From NCBI GenBank assembly GCA_047619685.1, contig JBLHLC010000044.1, forward strand, positions 1-29,827: a stretch of 29,827 bases of DNA, in the 5' to 3' direction. Both the position numbers and the translations under genes were made by a program. Below the pieces are notes generated by a model. It had not been told where the DNA came from and searched no databases. It worked only from the letters and a program-made list of their open reading frames with translations. Of the stretch, positions 7,085 to 14,989 are shown piece by piece; the first letter of the stretch is position 1; each line of letters starts with the position of its first letter. This stretch comes from JABDJZ01 sp047619685. Lineage in GTDB: Bacteria > Bacteroidota > Rhodothermia > Rhodothermales > UBA10348.

Positions 7085-8413
7085 TTAGTGGTTCGGCCCA
7101 TTCTCGGGCGGAGGGCTCGCCACGACATGAGCAATGGCGGTGACCACCTGGTCGAATTGAACTTCCGTCTGAGTGCCATCGGCCATGTCCCGCACTACGG
7201 CTACTCCGCGGGCGAGTTCATCATCGCCAACGATGGCGACCACGCGCGCATTCCGACGGTTGGCATCTTTCATCTGGGCCTTTAGAGACCTGCCAAGCAA
7301 ATCTGATACAGTCGCGATCCCTCGCCTCCGCAAATCTGCGGCCGCCATCAGAGACCAGTCCTGCGCTGCATCTCCCAAACCGACCAAATAGACGTCTGGA
7401 TTCGACGAACCGGGGAGGTCTCGGCCTGCTGCTGCCATGGCCATGAACAGGCGCTCCATGCCAGCTGCAAAGCCGACAGCCGGAACGGGTAGCTTGCTGC
7501 CGACCTGCGGGGCCAGAAAATCATACCTCCCCCCTCCTGCCAGCGAACTCTGAGCGCCCAGGGAGGGACTCTCGAGCTCAAACGCGGTGTGCGCGTAGTA
7601 GTCCAACCCCCTCACAAGAAGCGGGTCCTCCACGTAAGACACTCCCAGATCGCTGAGGGCCTGGAGTACCGCATCGTAGTGCGCCCGCGCAGCCGCACTG
7701 ACATAGTCCCGCAATGTGGGTGCGTCCGTAAGGATTTCTCGCTCTCGGGGATTTTTCGTATCCAGAATGCGCAGCGGATTCCCCTCCAACCTGGCCTTGC
7801 TGGTTTCGCTCAACTCAGACTTGAATGGCTCCAGAAAGGCCACGAGCGCGTCCCGATAGCGGGGTCTGGTGTCCGGATCGCCGAGCGTATTGAGTCGAAG
7901 CGTCCGGTCGGTCACCCCGAGCTCATCGTAGACCGCCAGCATCATGAGAATGCACTCGACGTCGGCCCGGGGGCCTTCCGCGCCGATTATTTCCGCACCG
8001 AACTGATGGAATTGCCGATATCTGCCTTTCTGGGGACGTTCGGCCCGGAAGCAGGGGCCGATGTAATACAGCCGTTGTGCGCCGCCCTTCTGGCCCAGGT
8101 GGTGTTGCAGGTAGCTCCGCATTACGGGCGCCGTCACTTCGGGACGCATCACGTAATTCGTGTCGCCCCGCTGAAAGGCGAACATCTCCTTGGAGACGAT
8201 ATCGGTCAGCGCCCCGACACCACGTGCGATCAGTTCAGTAGGCTCCAGAATCGGAGTCCGGATCTCCTGGGCGCCAAACCGGGCAAGAACCTGTCGAATG
8301 GTGCCCTCCACGGCCTGCCACGCCGCTGAAGAGGCCACCGTCGTCCCGTCGTTCTCGTAGCTGTCCGGCAGCACGTCGAAGGTGCCGGTAATCGTTCGAA
8401 ATCCGCGACTCAT
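7085..8413 (-). CDS. hisS: Histidyl-tRNA synthetase
   Basis: 442 residues, a usual size for bacterial class II HisRS. Visible motifs are motif 1 (around RTPILEPTELIARGVG, 52-67), motif 2 (CFRAERPQKGRYRQFHQF, 121-138), the histidine-specific LVRGLDYYAHTAFEL (266-280) and AGGGRYDFL (292-300), and a C-terminal anticodon-binding domain from about 335. It attaches histidine to tRNA-His in the cytosol. The ATG at 8413 overlaps the stop of the upstream EIIA-like gene by four bases (ATGA), so the two are probably translated together. No T-box or other leader is visible. Confidence 0.97.
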   Translation of the reverse strand: MSRGFRTITGTFDVLPDSYENDGTTVASSAAWQAVEGTIRQVLARFGAQEIRTPILEPTELIARGVGALTDIVSKEMFAFQRGDTNYVMRPEVTAPVMRSYLQHHLGQKGGAQRLYYIGPCFRAERPQKGRYRQFHQFGAEIIGAEGPRADVECILMMLAVYDELGVTDRTLRLNTLGDPDTRPRYRDALVAFLEPFKSELSETSKARLEGNPLRILDTKNPREREILTDAPTLRDYVSAAARAHYDAVLQALSDLGVSYVEDPLLVRGLDYYAHTAFELESPSLGAQSSLAGGGRYDFLAPQVGSKLPVPAVGFAAGMERLFMAMAAAGRDLPGSSNPDVYLVGLGDAAQDWSLMAAADLRRRGIATVSDLLGRSLKAQMKDANRRNARVVAIVGDDELARGVAVVRDMADGTQTEVQFDQVVTAIAHVVASPPPENGPNH

Positions 8414-8886
8414 ACCCGCGCCTCCAGAAGAACTTCTTCCGCTTGGTGGATGGCCTGATACACCTCTTCTGGCGAGGTTGCCTCCAAGACCAACTTCCGC
8501 GTGGCGCCGCTATTCATGATGCGAGAAATCCTGCTTAATGTGCGAATATGGAGGGTTTGCGCCTCGGGCGGGCCCACCAAAAGAAAAACGATCCGCACCG
8601 GCTCACCATCAAACGCATCAAATTCGATGGGTTCGGCAGTTACCGAGAGCGCAGCCACGCTTCCCGTTGCCGCCGAAGTTTTTCCGTGAGGAAGTCCAAG
8701 CCCCTTACCGACCCCGGTTGACATCTGCGCCTCCCGCCCCATCACGACATTCCGCACCACCTCCAGGTCGGTCACAAACTCGGAATCGGCCAATAGGTCG
8801 ATGGTTTGCCCGATGATCTCATTCTTGTCCGTGCCCAGGAGGCCGACTCGAATGGTGTTTGGCGATAGGAGGTCTGTCAGATACAA
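8410..8886 (-). CDS. PTS EIIA-like (fructose/nitrogen-type) phosphocarrier protein
   Basis: 158 residues matching the PTS EIIA type-2 (mannitol/fructose, PtsN-like) domain throughout: an N-terminal MYLTDLLSPNTI segment, VVMGREAQMSTGVGKGLGLPHGKT with the predicted phosphorylated His67, then FLLVGPPEAQTLHIRTLSRIS and a C-terminal helix. No transporter subunit or HPr is adjacent, so a regulatory EIIA-Ntr-like role is more likely than sugar transport (inference). The start appears to be TTG at 8886, as no ATG lies near the domain start. It overlaps hisS by four bases. Confidence 0.85.
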   Translation of the reverse strand: MYLTDLLSPNTIRVGLLGTDKNEIIGQTIDLLADSEFVTDLEVVRNVVMGREAQMSTGVGKGLGLPHGKTSAATGSVAALSVTAEPIEFDAFDGEPVRIVFLLVGPPEAQTLHIRTLSRISRIMNSGATRKLVLEATSPEEVYQAIHQAEEVLLEARV

Positions 8887-8913
8887 ACGTCGTGGAGTTT
8901 GGCTGGCATTCTA

Positions 8914-8944
8914 GCCGCCATTCACCGGGGTAGCAATGGGCGGC
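8914..8944. repeat. Imperfect inverted repeat between rluD and the EIIA-like gene
   Basis: GCCGCCATT (8914-8922) can pair with AATGGGCGGC (8935-8944) with one bulged G and a 12-nt loop. There is no T tract on the minus-strand side, so it is not a classical terminator for rluD. It may be an RNA processing or stability hairpin or part of the promoter/leader of the EIIA-hisS-lgt genes. Confidence 0.4.
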
Positions 8945-8969
8945 GTTTTGAAATCACATGGAAATGGTG

Positions 8970-10106
8970 CTAGGCCGGCTCGCCTCGGCGCAGTCGTGCC
9001 AGCACGGTGGCCATGTCAGACGGTATATCGGCATGCAGGTCGACCTGGACGCCGGTGATTGGATGTCTGAAGCCAAGAGACTCGGCATGCAAAGCCTGCC
9101 GGGGCATAACGGTGAAGAGATTCCTGTAGTAGGCCCGCCGATTGGCGGTGTCTGCCCCCTTTACGACGCCCAATCCCCCGTAGGTGACGTCGCCCATGAC
9201 GGGATGACCCAGGTATTTCGAATGGACCCTGATCTGGTGGGTTCGGCCGGTTTCGAGACGAAACGACAGACGCGAGGAGTAGATGAAACTCTCCTCCAGC
9301 TTGTAGTTGGTCACCGAGTGTTTCCCTTTGCCCTCTGCGACGACACCCATTTTTTTGCGGTCTCGTGGGTTCCTGGCCACCTCGGCCTCAATCCGGCCTT
9401 CCCCGGGATCGGGAATTCCCCAGACAAAGGCCTGGTACTGCCGCCTGATGGTTCGCTCCTCAAATTGTACTGCCAGGCCCCGGTGAGCCAGTTCTGACTT
9501 GGCAACCACCAGGAGGCCACTGGTGCCTTTGTCCAGCCTGTGGACGATTCCAGGTCGAAGCGCACTGTCGCCGTCGAACCTGGGCCCGGCGCCGGCCACG
9601 GACAAACCCACCTCGTCGGCATCTGGAATGTCGGCATCCTCCTCAAAGGACAACGTCCCACTCCCCAGATGGTACAGGAGGGCGTGGAGCAGCGTCTCTG
9701 TCCGGTGTCCGAAGCCCGGGTGGACCACCATCCCTGGCGCCTTGTTTACGACAATCAGGTGTTCATCCTCGTAGCTGATATCCAGCGGGATATCCTCGGG
9801 GACGATTTCGAGCGGCGGCGGCTTGCGGAGAATGCAGACGATCCGGTCTCCAGCCATGACTGGATGGGACACTTTGAGGACCACTTCCCCATTGATGGTG
9901 ACCTGCCCTTCCCTGATTCCTTTTTGCGCCTTGTTCCGCGAAACGTTCTGAATGAACCGCGTCACGTATTGATCAAGGCGTGCCTCTTCCTGGTAGCCCT
10001 CCGGGACGGTCAGCGTGACCTCTGTGTCTACGCGTTCTGGGTAGTTGGGATCGATCAACAGGTTGGGGGTTAGGCTGCGCCTTATAGAAGTGTGCAGGCC
10101 AGTCAA
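8970..10106 (-). CDS. rluD: RluD-type 23S rRNA pseudouridine synthase
   Basis: 378 residues. An S4 RNA-binding domain (about 43-95, RLDQYVTRFI...SRNKAQKGIREGQVTINGE) precedes the RluA/RluD catalytic domain, with IVVNKAPGMVVHPG (118-131) and HRLDKGTSGLLVVAK carrying catalytic Asp192, and later LETGRTHQIRVHSKYLGHPVMGD. RluD-type enzymes make pseudouridines in helix 69 of 23S rRNA; close paralogues modify other sites, so the exact target is not certain. An acidic insert of about 30 residues (150-180) separates the PGMVVHPG and HRLDKG segments. The TTG at 10106 gives about 25 residues before typical family homology, so a later start is possible. It follows dprA by 30 bp. Confidence 0.93.
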   Translation of the reverse strand: MTGLHTSIRRSLTPNLLIDPNYPERVDTEVTLTVPEGYQEEARLDQYVTRFIQNVSRNKAQKGIREGQVTINGEVVLKVSHPVMAGDRIVCILRKPPPLEIVPEDIPLDISYEDEHLIVVNKAPGMVVHPGFGHRTETLLHALLYHLGSGTLSFEEDADIPDADEVGLSVAGAGPRFDGDSALRPGIVHRLDKGTSGLLVVAKSELAHRGLAVQFEERTIRRQYQAFVWGIPDPGEGRIEAEVARNPRDRKKMGVVAEGKGKHSVTNYKLEESFIYSSRLSFRLETGRTHQIRVHSKYLGHPVMGDVTYGGLGVVKGADTANRRAYYRNLFTVMPRQALHAESLGFRHPITGVQVDLHADIPSDMATVLARLRRGEPA

Positions 10107-10136
10107 CGCCCCGCGCCTTCGGTCGATCCTTCCGGC

Positions 10137-11363
10137 CTAAGACAGACCGTAGCGTTTTCCGGGATATTGCCGGACAGCCCCGCGAAGCTCAAGGTCTAGA
10201 AGAAGCACCAGCGTATCCGAAACGTGCAGGCCTGCGTCCGCGCAAATCGTGTCCACGCTTTGGGGCTCCTTGTTGATAAAGGCCAGAAGCGCGCCGGATG
10301 GTCCGTATTCACTTCTCCGCCCCGCTACTTCCCGGGTGGCAGGGCTAAAGATGGGCACGGAAGCCTCGTGGTCCGAGGTGCGGGTGCCGGTCGGGGACGC
10401 TTCCATCAGGTCCCCGATGACCTGCGCGGCGTCCGTCACTGCGATAGCGCCCTCGACAATCAGCCGGTTTGTGCCTGTGCTCGACGGCCGCCCTATATCG
10501 CCCGGCACTGCCATGACGGGGACCTGATTGTCCCGTGCGATGTGGGCCGTGAGGAGCGCACCTCCCCGATCCCGGGCTTCCACGACCAACACGGCTTGGG
10601 ACATGCCCGCAATGATGCGATTCCTCCTGGGAAAATTGAACTTTGTCGCACGGGTGCCGGGAGGGAATTCCGTTAGCAGGGTGCCGTTTTGGATGATTTG
10701 AGTGGCCAGATCACGATGCAGGGCGGGAAAGACCCGGTCGATGCCCGTTCCTAACACGGCAACTGTGCCGGCCGCGCCCTCGAGGGCCCCGCGATGCGAG
10801 GCACCATCGATCCCCAGAGCCAAACCGCTTACCACCGTCAGCCCGGCAGTCGAAAAACTCTTGGCCAGCTCGGCCGCCATTCTCCTTCCGTACGCGGTGG
10901 CCTGCCGGGTCCCAACCATCGCAACGAATCGTTCTTGCGGAACAGGACGACGCCCCTTGTACCAGAGGACAATGGGCGGGTCTACCAGGATGCGAAGCTG
11001 AGCCGGGTAGTCCTGGTCACTCCAGCAAACGAAGTCCCGGTCGGCCAGGCCGTCCAAAGAAACACGGCTTGCCCGACTCAGCGCCCTTTCGTACCGGTCG
11101 AGCCAATCCGACGGAGCAAATTCCAGCGCGTCCTCGCGATTCAAAAGCGCAGACGCGGACTTGACTACCCCACGCGGACGCCCCGAGCCGATGACGCCGA
11201 CTTCGTCTGCGCCAATGAGCAACTGAAATCCTCGAGGCCCGATGCCCTCGGTCAGGGCCAGTCGCAGGCACGCCATTCGATCCTCCGAAGTGGGAGGAGC
11301 GGTCGGAATCAAGTGCACCGGCGGACTCGGCGGCTGGAGCCTCTTCATTTCCGGGGGGCGCAT
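10137..11363 (-). CDS. dprA: DNA processing protein DprA
   Basis: DprA loads RecA on incoming single-stranded DNA during natural transformation. The Rossmann-like core is clear: VGTRQATAYGRRMAAEL, VVSGLALGIDGASHRGAL, AVLGTGIDRVFPALHRDLA, LLTEFPPGTRATKFNFPRRNRIIAGMS (read as two adjacent stretches) and GGALLTA, ending with a DprA winged-helix tail (SVDTICADAG to the C-terminus). A SAM-like N-terminal region contains LTEGIGPRGF. The frame is open back to a GTG at 11417, inside obgE, but that adds a Pro/Arg-rich leader unlike the family. I chose the ATG at 11363, which lies outside obgE; ATGs at 11348 and 11276 are also possible. It presumably forms an operon with obgE. Confidence 0.94.
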   Translation of the reverse strand: MRPPEMKRLQPPSPPVHLIPTAPPTSEDRMACLRLALTEGIGPRGFQLLIGADEVGVIGSGRPRGVVKSASALLNREDALEFAPSDWLDRYERALSRASRVSLDGLADRDFVCWSDQDYPAQLRILVDPPIVLWYKGRRPVPQERFVAMVGTRQATAYGRRMAAELAKSFSTAGLTVVSGLALGIDGASHRGALEGAAGTVAVLGTGIDRVFPALHRDLATQIIQNGTLLTEFPPGTRATKFNFPRRNRIIAGMSQAVLVVEARDRGGALLTAHIARDNQVPVMAVPGDIGRPSSTGTNRLIVEGAIAVTDAAQVIGDLMEASPTGTRTSDHEASVPIFSPATREVAGRRSEYGPSGALLAFINKEPQSVDTICADAGLHVSDTLVLLLDLELRGAVRQYPGKRYGLS

Positions 11364-11380
11364 GGCCGGACGGGCCGCTT

Positions 11381-12391
11381 TCACACCGGGTTTCGCGCGG
11401 CCTCGACCCGCTCCCACAATGCGTGTGTCAACACGTCCAGCCTTTTCCTGGCCACCGCGGAGAAGGCCTCCACATGCACATCTGGCGGGAGTGTCGCCCG
11501 AACTGCGTCCAGATATTCCTTCAGGTCGTCGGGTGGCAAGAGGTCTGTCTTGGTGATCCCGATCATCCTGGGTTTCTTCAACAGGTCCTTGTTGAAGGAG
11601 GAGAGCTCGCCCAGAAGCACCTTGTACTCTTCCGCAGGATCGTCCGCATCGATGGGGATGATGAAGAGCAGGATGGCATTCCGTTCGATGTGCTTCAGGA
11701 ACCGGATGCCAAGACCCTTGCCCTCGTGGGCCCCTTCAATAATGCCGGGAATGTCTGCTATTACAAAAGATTGAAAATCCCCGACTCGCACTACCCCCAA
11801 GCTGGGCACCAGCGTGGTAAAGGGGTAGTCAGCCACCTTGGGCCGCGCTTCGGATATGGAGGCCACCAGCGTACTCTTGCCAGCGTTCGGAAAACCAACC
11901 AGGCCGACGTCTGCCATCAGCTTCAGCTCGAAGGTGACATTGAACTCTTCACCTTCCTCTCCAGGCTGGAAATGGCGCGGCGCCTGGTTCGTGGACGACT
12001 TGAAAAAGGTATTCCCCTTCCCGCCTCGACCGCCGCTAGCAAGGATAACCTCCTCGCCATGAGTCACCACCTCCCCCATCACAGACCCCAGATCTGCGTC
12101 TCTAATCACCGTACCCAGGGGGACGCGCAGGACGATATCCTCTCCCTTCTTGCCCGATTGCAGGGCTCCGCCCCCGTTACCCCCGTTCTCGGCGAAATGG
12201 TGACGGTTGTAGCGAAGGTCCAGGAGCGTGTACAATCCCTTGTCTCCGCGGACAATTACCGACCCTCCTTCTCCACCATCACCACCATCGGGTCCGCCCA
12301 TGGGTTCAAATTTCGCCCGGCGAAACGACAGTCTTCCTGACCCTCCATGTCCGCTCCTGATGGCGGCAGTGACGTAATCGACGAATTTCAT
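11381..12391 (-). CDS. obgE: Obg family ribosome-associated GTPase
   Basis: 336 residues: a glycine-rich Obg fold (1-158, e.g. GGPDGGDGGEGGSVI and GGRGGKGN) followed by a GTPase domain with GFPNAGKST (166-174, G1), the switch I TTLVPSLGVV segment, DIPGIIEGA (G3) and TKTDL (G4). It lacks the extra C-terminal OCT domain found in some Firmicutes, as is common elsewhere. Obg assists 50S subunit maturation and the stringent response. Unlike many genomes, no rplU/rpmA genes precede it; the upstream gene is rnhA, divergently oriented across a 162-bp gap in which no clear promoter was recognised. Confidence 0.97.
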   Translation of the reverse strand: MKFVDYVTAAIRSGHGGSGRLSFRRAKFEPMGGPDGGDGGEGGSVIVRGDKGLYTLLDLRYNRHHFAENGGNGGGALQSGKKGEDIVLRVPLGTVIRDADLGSVMGEVVTHGEEVILASGGRGGKGNTFFKSSTNQAPRHFQPGEEGEEFNVTFELKLMADVGLVGFPNAGKSTLVASISEARPKVADYPFTTLVPSLGVVRVGDFQSFVIADIPGIIEGAHEGKGLGIRFLKHIERNAILLFIIPIDADDPAEEYKVLLGELSSFNKDLLKKPRMIGITKTDLLPPDDLKEYLDAVRATLPPDVHVEAFSAVARKRLDVLTHALWERVEAARNPV

Positions 12392-12553
12392 GGCAACTGG
12401 GCGGCCTTTGGGGGCCAGGGAAGGATGGGATTGGACGGTAGCGCCCCAACTGCGGAACCTGGGCTCTCTGTCGGGCTTCGTTGGCGAGCTTTGCTCTTAG
12501 AGCCCTTACCGTAGGCCGCTGCAACGGCTATCGACCCAGACTGTGCCGCATTC

Positions 12554-13000
12554 TTGAAAAAAGTCATTCTTTACACCGATGGGGCCTGCTCAGGCAACCC
12601 CGGGCCCGGCGGATGGGCGGCCCTTCTCATTTACGGTGGCCATGAAAGGGTCATTACCGGGTTTGAAAAAGAGACCACCAACAATCGCATGGAGCTGGCA
12701 GCGGTACTTGAGGGCCTGAGGACCCTTAAGGAAAAGTGCCAGGTCTCGGTTCACTCGGACTCCAGCTACGTCATCAACGCGTTTACGCAGGGATGGATTG
12801 TCAACTGGATCAAGAGAGGCTGGCAGACCGCTGGCAAGAAGCCCGTCAAGAATCGTGACCTTTGGGAGGCGTTGATTCAGCAGGTGGACCGCCACGACGT
12901 CTCCTGGGTGAAGGTCAAGGGACACGCCGACGACGAAATGAACAACAGGGTCGATGGGCTGGCGGTGCTGGCCAAGGACGAGGGAAGGTCCAGGGCGTAA
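12554..13000 (+). CDS. rnhA: Ribonuclease HI
   Basis: 148 residues, close to the E. coli length. All catalytic positions are visible: Asp9 (LYTDGACSGNPGPGG), Glu47 (NNRMELAAV), Asp69 (VHSDSSYV), His124 (VKGHADDEMNN) and Asp134 (NRVDGLA). It degrades the RNA strand of RNA:DNA hybrids in the cytosol. The start is a TTG at 12554, placed where the family normally begins; no in-frame ATG lies nearby. It is divergent from obgE and convergent with yigZ, with a 24-bp gap. Confidence 0.96.
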   Translation: MKKVILYTDGACSGNPGPGGWAALLIYGGHERVITGFEKETTNNRMELAAVLEGLRTLKEKCQVSVHSDSSYVINAFTQGWIVNWIKRGWQTAGKKPVKNRDLWEALIQQVDRHDVSWVKVKGHADDEMNNRVDGLAVLAKDEGRSRA

Positions 13001-13024
13001 AGCCCTCCCGGAAACGCGAAGACC

Positions 13025-13630
13025 TCAGCCAGACAGAATGTTGGCCCGGCCGGCTAGCGCCTCCACGAGGGCCGCTTTGAATTCGGCCGTTTGAGACTGC
13101 CGTATTGCCAGGGACAGTTCTGTCTTGTCACCGTAGACAGAATCCGCTATTTCGACGTCGTATTGACCGATCGTGTGCATGGCGGGAGACGTGTCGGCGT
13201 AGTCAAACTGGACGACCACAGCGTCCCTGACGGTCCGCTTGACCCGACGGACCGCCTCGAGTGCGGCACCCGCCGCGTCCCCGTAGGCGCGCGCCAAACC
13301 TCCCGTCCCAAGCTTGGTCCCGCCGTAGTACCGGGTCACGACCACGATCACGTTGGTGATGTCCGCACCTTCGATGTGCCTCAGGATGGGCGTGCCAGCC
13401 GTGCCATTGGGCTCACCGTCGTCACTGAATCGTGTCTCCTCTCCATTGGATCCGATCCGCCAGGCGCTGCAGTTATGGGTGGCGTCGTAGTGCTTCTTCT
13501 TCACGCGCCGAAGCTCCTGCAATGCCGCGTCCGTGGTTTGCACCCTCGCGACCTGGGCCAGGAAGCGCGATCCTTTGACCTTGATCTCGGCGCTGGCAAA
13601 TGCAGCTGGTTCGGTGTAGTAGTCGGGCAT
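13025..13630 (-). CDS. yigZ: YigZ/IMPACT family protein
   Basis: 201 residues from the preferred ATG at 13630 (the frame extends to 13651 but that adds seven unneeded residues). The IMPACT N-terminal domain is clear: KVKGSRFLAQ, HNCSAWRIG, RFSDDGEPNGTAGTPIL and the hallmark VTRYYGGTKLGTGGLARAYGDA split over residues of the central domain, followed by a C-terminal DUF1949-like ferredoxin-fold region. The eukaryotic IMPACT homologue regulates translation through GCN1/GCN2; the bacterial role is poorly defined. The gene lies between rnhA and a terminator. Confidence 0.93.
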   Translation of the reverse strand: MPDYYTEPAAFASAEIKVKGSRFLAQVARVQTTDAALQELRRVKKKHYDATHNCSAWRIGSNGEETRFSDDGEPNGTAGTPILRHIEGADITNVIVVVTRYYGGTKLGTGGLARAYGDAAGAALEAVRRVKRTVRDAVVVQFDYADTSPAMHTIGQYDVEIADSVYGDKTELSLAIRQSQTAEFKAALVEALAGRANILSG

Positions 13631-13649
13631 GACAGAGTATACCAACCAC

Positions 13650-13686
13650 AAAAAAAAGGCGCCTCGCCGTCGCGGAGCGCCTTTTT
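13650..13686 (-). terminator. Rho-independent terminator downstream of the SPOR gene
   Basis: The arms GGCGCCTCGC and GCGGAGCGCC form a long stem with one mismatch around a 4-nt loop, flanked by an A-run on the left and T-run on the right. Read on the minus strand it ends the transcript of the SPOR gene (13711-14028) just before yigZ. The flanking tracts would also allow termination on the plus strand. Confidence 0.85.
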
Positions 13687-13710
13687 GGGGGACAAGAAAA
13701 ATTGTCCCTT

Positions 13711-14028
13711 CTATGAATAGAGCCTTTGTATGAAGCTCTTATACCCAAGGTCTTCAAGGGTCCACTGTGCGCGGAGGGCCGCGTTGCGGTCACCGAAGCG
13801 CTTGTAATTCACTCTGAAAACCGGCGCACCCTCACTCTCGATTTCCTGTACCCAGGAGTCGGGTATGAGGCCAATCATGTTAGAGGCAAGACTGCGCGAA
13901 CTGAACGTGCCGACCTGTAATGTGAACTCAACCCTTTCCACAGCATCCGTGAGGGGAACGGATGCAGCGGACTGACCCCGCACTGGGATCAGAAGGAGGA
14001 GCGTCGATATGAACAGGATTCTGCGCAC
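13711..14028 (-). CDS. Small secreted SPOR-domain protein
   Basis: 105 residues: a signal peptide (MRRILFISTLLLLIP, likely cleaved after the following short polar stretch) and then essentially a single SPOR domain (about 35-105, FTLQVGTFSSRSLASNMIG ... FIQRLYS). SPOR domains bind denuded peptidoglycan at division sites. There is no catalytic domain, so it may be a binding or competitor protein (inference). Its SPOR region resembles the C-terminal domain of the adjacent RlpA (YTLQLGVFSSRAAAQDLAAQ), indicating a local duplication. The start is a GTG at 14028, chosen because it begins the signal peptide. A strong terminator follows. Confidence 0.83.
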   Translation of the reverse strand: MRRILFISTLLLLIPVRGQSAASVPLTDAVERVEFTLQVGTFSSRSLASNMIGLIPDSWVQEIESEGAPVFRVNYKRFGDRNAALRAQWTLEDLGYKSFIQRLYS

Positions 14029-14102
14029 GGTAATAGAAGTCTACACCCAAGGGATCAGCGCATCGGCAGAGTACTTAAGCTCTGCACCCAGAATAGTCTG
14101 GA

Positions 14103-14735
14103 CTACTGCAGCGTCCGCAGGAAGCTTTCGACGCCTGATGTGGTCAACCCTGCCTGCGCTGAGCGGGCCTGCGCCTCGCCGTCAAAGCTCTCGAAGTACA
14201 CGCGGTACATGGAGCCGCCTTGTGCAGCGATCGACTGAATCCAGGCGCCGTCGAGCTGAGCCGCCAGATCCTGCGCAGCCGCACGGGAGGAAAAGACGCC
14301 AAGCTGAAGCGTGTAAGAACCAGCGTGTGTCTGGTCGTTTATCCGTGTGCCTGCCGGAATAATGCTGGCGCTGGGCGCACCGTCCGAAGTTGCGTTCAGT
14401 CGTACGCGGGCTACGCCGGTGTCCAGAAGTCCAAGCTCTCGAGCGGCGGCACCCGAAAGGTCGATAACGTGTCCAGGGCCGGACTGCATACGATCATTGA
14501 TACGTACCGCTATGCTACGCCCGTCGTCAACCCGCGTTACCCGCAACATCGTTCCGAAAGGAAGCGACGGGTGAGCGGCGGTGAGTGACTCGTGATCGTA
14601 GGCTTCGCCGCTTGCTGTGCTGAGACCGTTGAAGCCGCGGTTGTACCAACTGGCATAACCAACTTCTACATCCTGGGCCAGGATTGGGGTGGCCATCAAG
14701 GCTATTAGCGCGAAAAGAGTGAGTGTGCGGGGCAT
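14103..14735 (-). CDS. rlpA: RlpA-like septal lytic transglycosylase with SPOR domain
   Basis: 210 residues from the ATG at 14735, which begins a clean signal peptide (MPRTLTLFALIALMATPILA, cleavage before QDVEVG). The open frame reaches 14822 but the extra 29 residues are polar. The double-psi beta-barrel spans about 25-115: SGEAYD (Asp47), LTAAHPSLPFG (His55) and VRINDR (Asp81) keep the spacing of the residues reported as catalytic in Pseudomonas RlpA (recalled, not checked). A SPOR domain occupies about 137-210. RlpA cleaves glycan strands lacking stem peptides at the septum. Unlike E. coli RlpA there is no lipobox, so this one appears secreted. The SPOR-only gene lies 74 bp downstream, probably co-transcribed. 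Confidence 0.92.
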   Translation of the reverse strand: MPRTLTLFALIALMATPILAQDVEVGYASWYNRGFNGLSTASGEAYDHESLTAAHPSLPFGTMLRVTRVDDGRSIAVRINDRMQSGPGHVIDLSGAAARELGLLDTGVARVRLNATSDGAPSASIIPAGTRINDQTHAGSYTLQLGVFSSRAAAQDLAAQLDGAWIQSIAAQGGSMYRVYFESFDGEAQARSAQAGLTTSGVESFLRTLQ

Positions 14736-14833
14736 AACAAGAGGGATTGAGTCGATGTTGTGTTGCCAGCAATGCCAGATGCGTGCCGAGTTCGGCCTCG
14801 CCGTGGGCGCGCCCATCCACACTCCTTTTATGG

Positions 14834-14854
14834 CTCTATTTCGAACTGATAGAG
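14834..14854. promoter_or_regulatory. Inverted repeat in the rlpA / lipoprotein divergent region
   Basis: CTCTAT (14834-14839) and ATAGAG (14849-14854) form a 6-bp perfect inverted repeat separated by 9 bp. It lies in the 254-bp gap between the divergent starts of rlpA and the lipoprotein at 14990. It could be an operator or a small RNA hairpin. Six-base arms can arise by chance. Confidence 0.25.
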
Positions 14855-14920
14855 GGCATTTTCAGCTTTTTCGGTGATTCCACATCTTCGGGAACGGTGT
14901 TTGAATTGGTATCCGGACAC

Positions 14921-14952
14921 AGCAAGAGCTCACGGCTCTGCTGAATTTTTTT
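14921..14952 (+). terminator. Terminator-like hairpin in the leader of the 14990 lipoprotein gene
   Basis: AGCAAGAGC and GCTCTGCT pair as an 8-bp stem with one bulged A and a 5-nt loop, followed after GAA by a run of seven T residues. It is oriented on the plus strand 38 bp before the lipoprotein ATG, where no upstream plus-strand gene needs ending. It could be an intrinsic attenuator in that gene's leader, the end of an unrecognised small transcript, or chance. Confidence 0.4.
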
Positions 14953-14989
14953 CCGTTTTCCATCAAGGCTTTCCCTCAAGCCCGCTGCA

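Noticed and set aside
7589..12340. Long plus-strand frames opposite hisS (7589-8329), dprA (10794-11774) and obgE (11423-12340)
   Set aside because: These are antisense shadows of strongly recognised genes in GC-rich DNA, with no recognisable motifs.
12392..12553. Possible small gene in the obgE/rnhA gap (frame 12306-12524 on the minus strand)
   Set aside because: It overlaps the obgE start, is Arg/Pro/Gln-rich without motifs and looks like a chance frame.
12988..13006. AGGGC/GCCCT hairpin over the rnhA stop codon as a terminator
   Set aside because: The 5-bp stem overlaps the stop codon and has no T tract in either direction.
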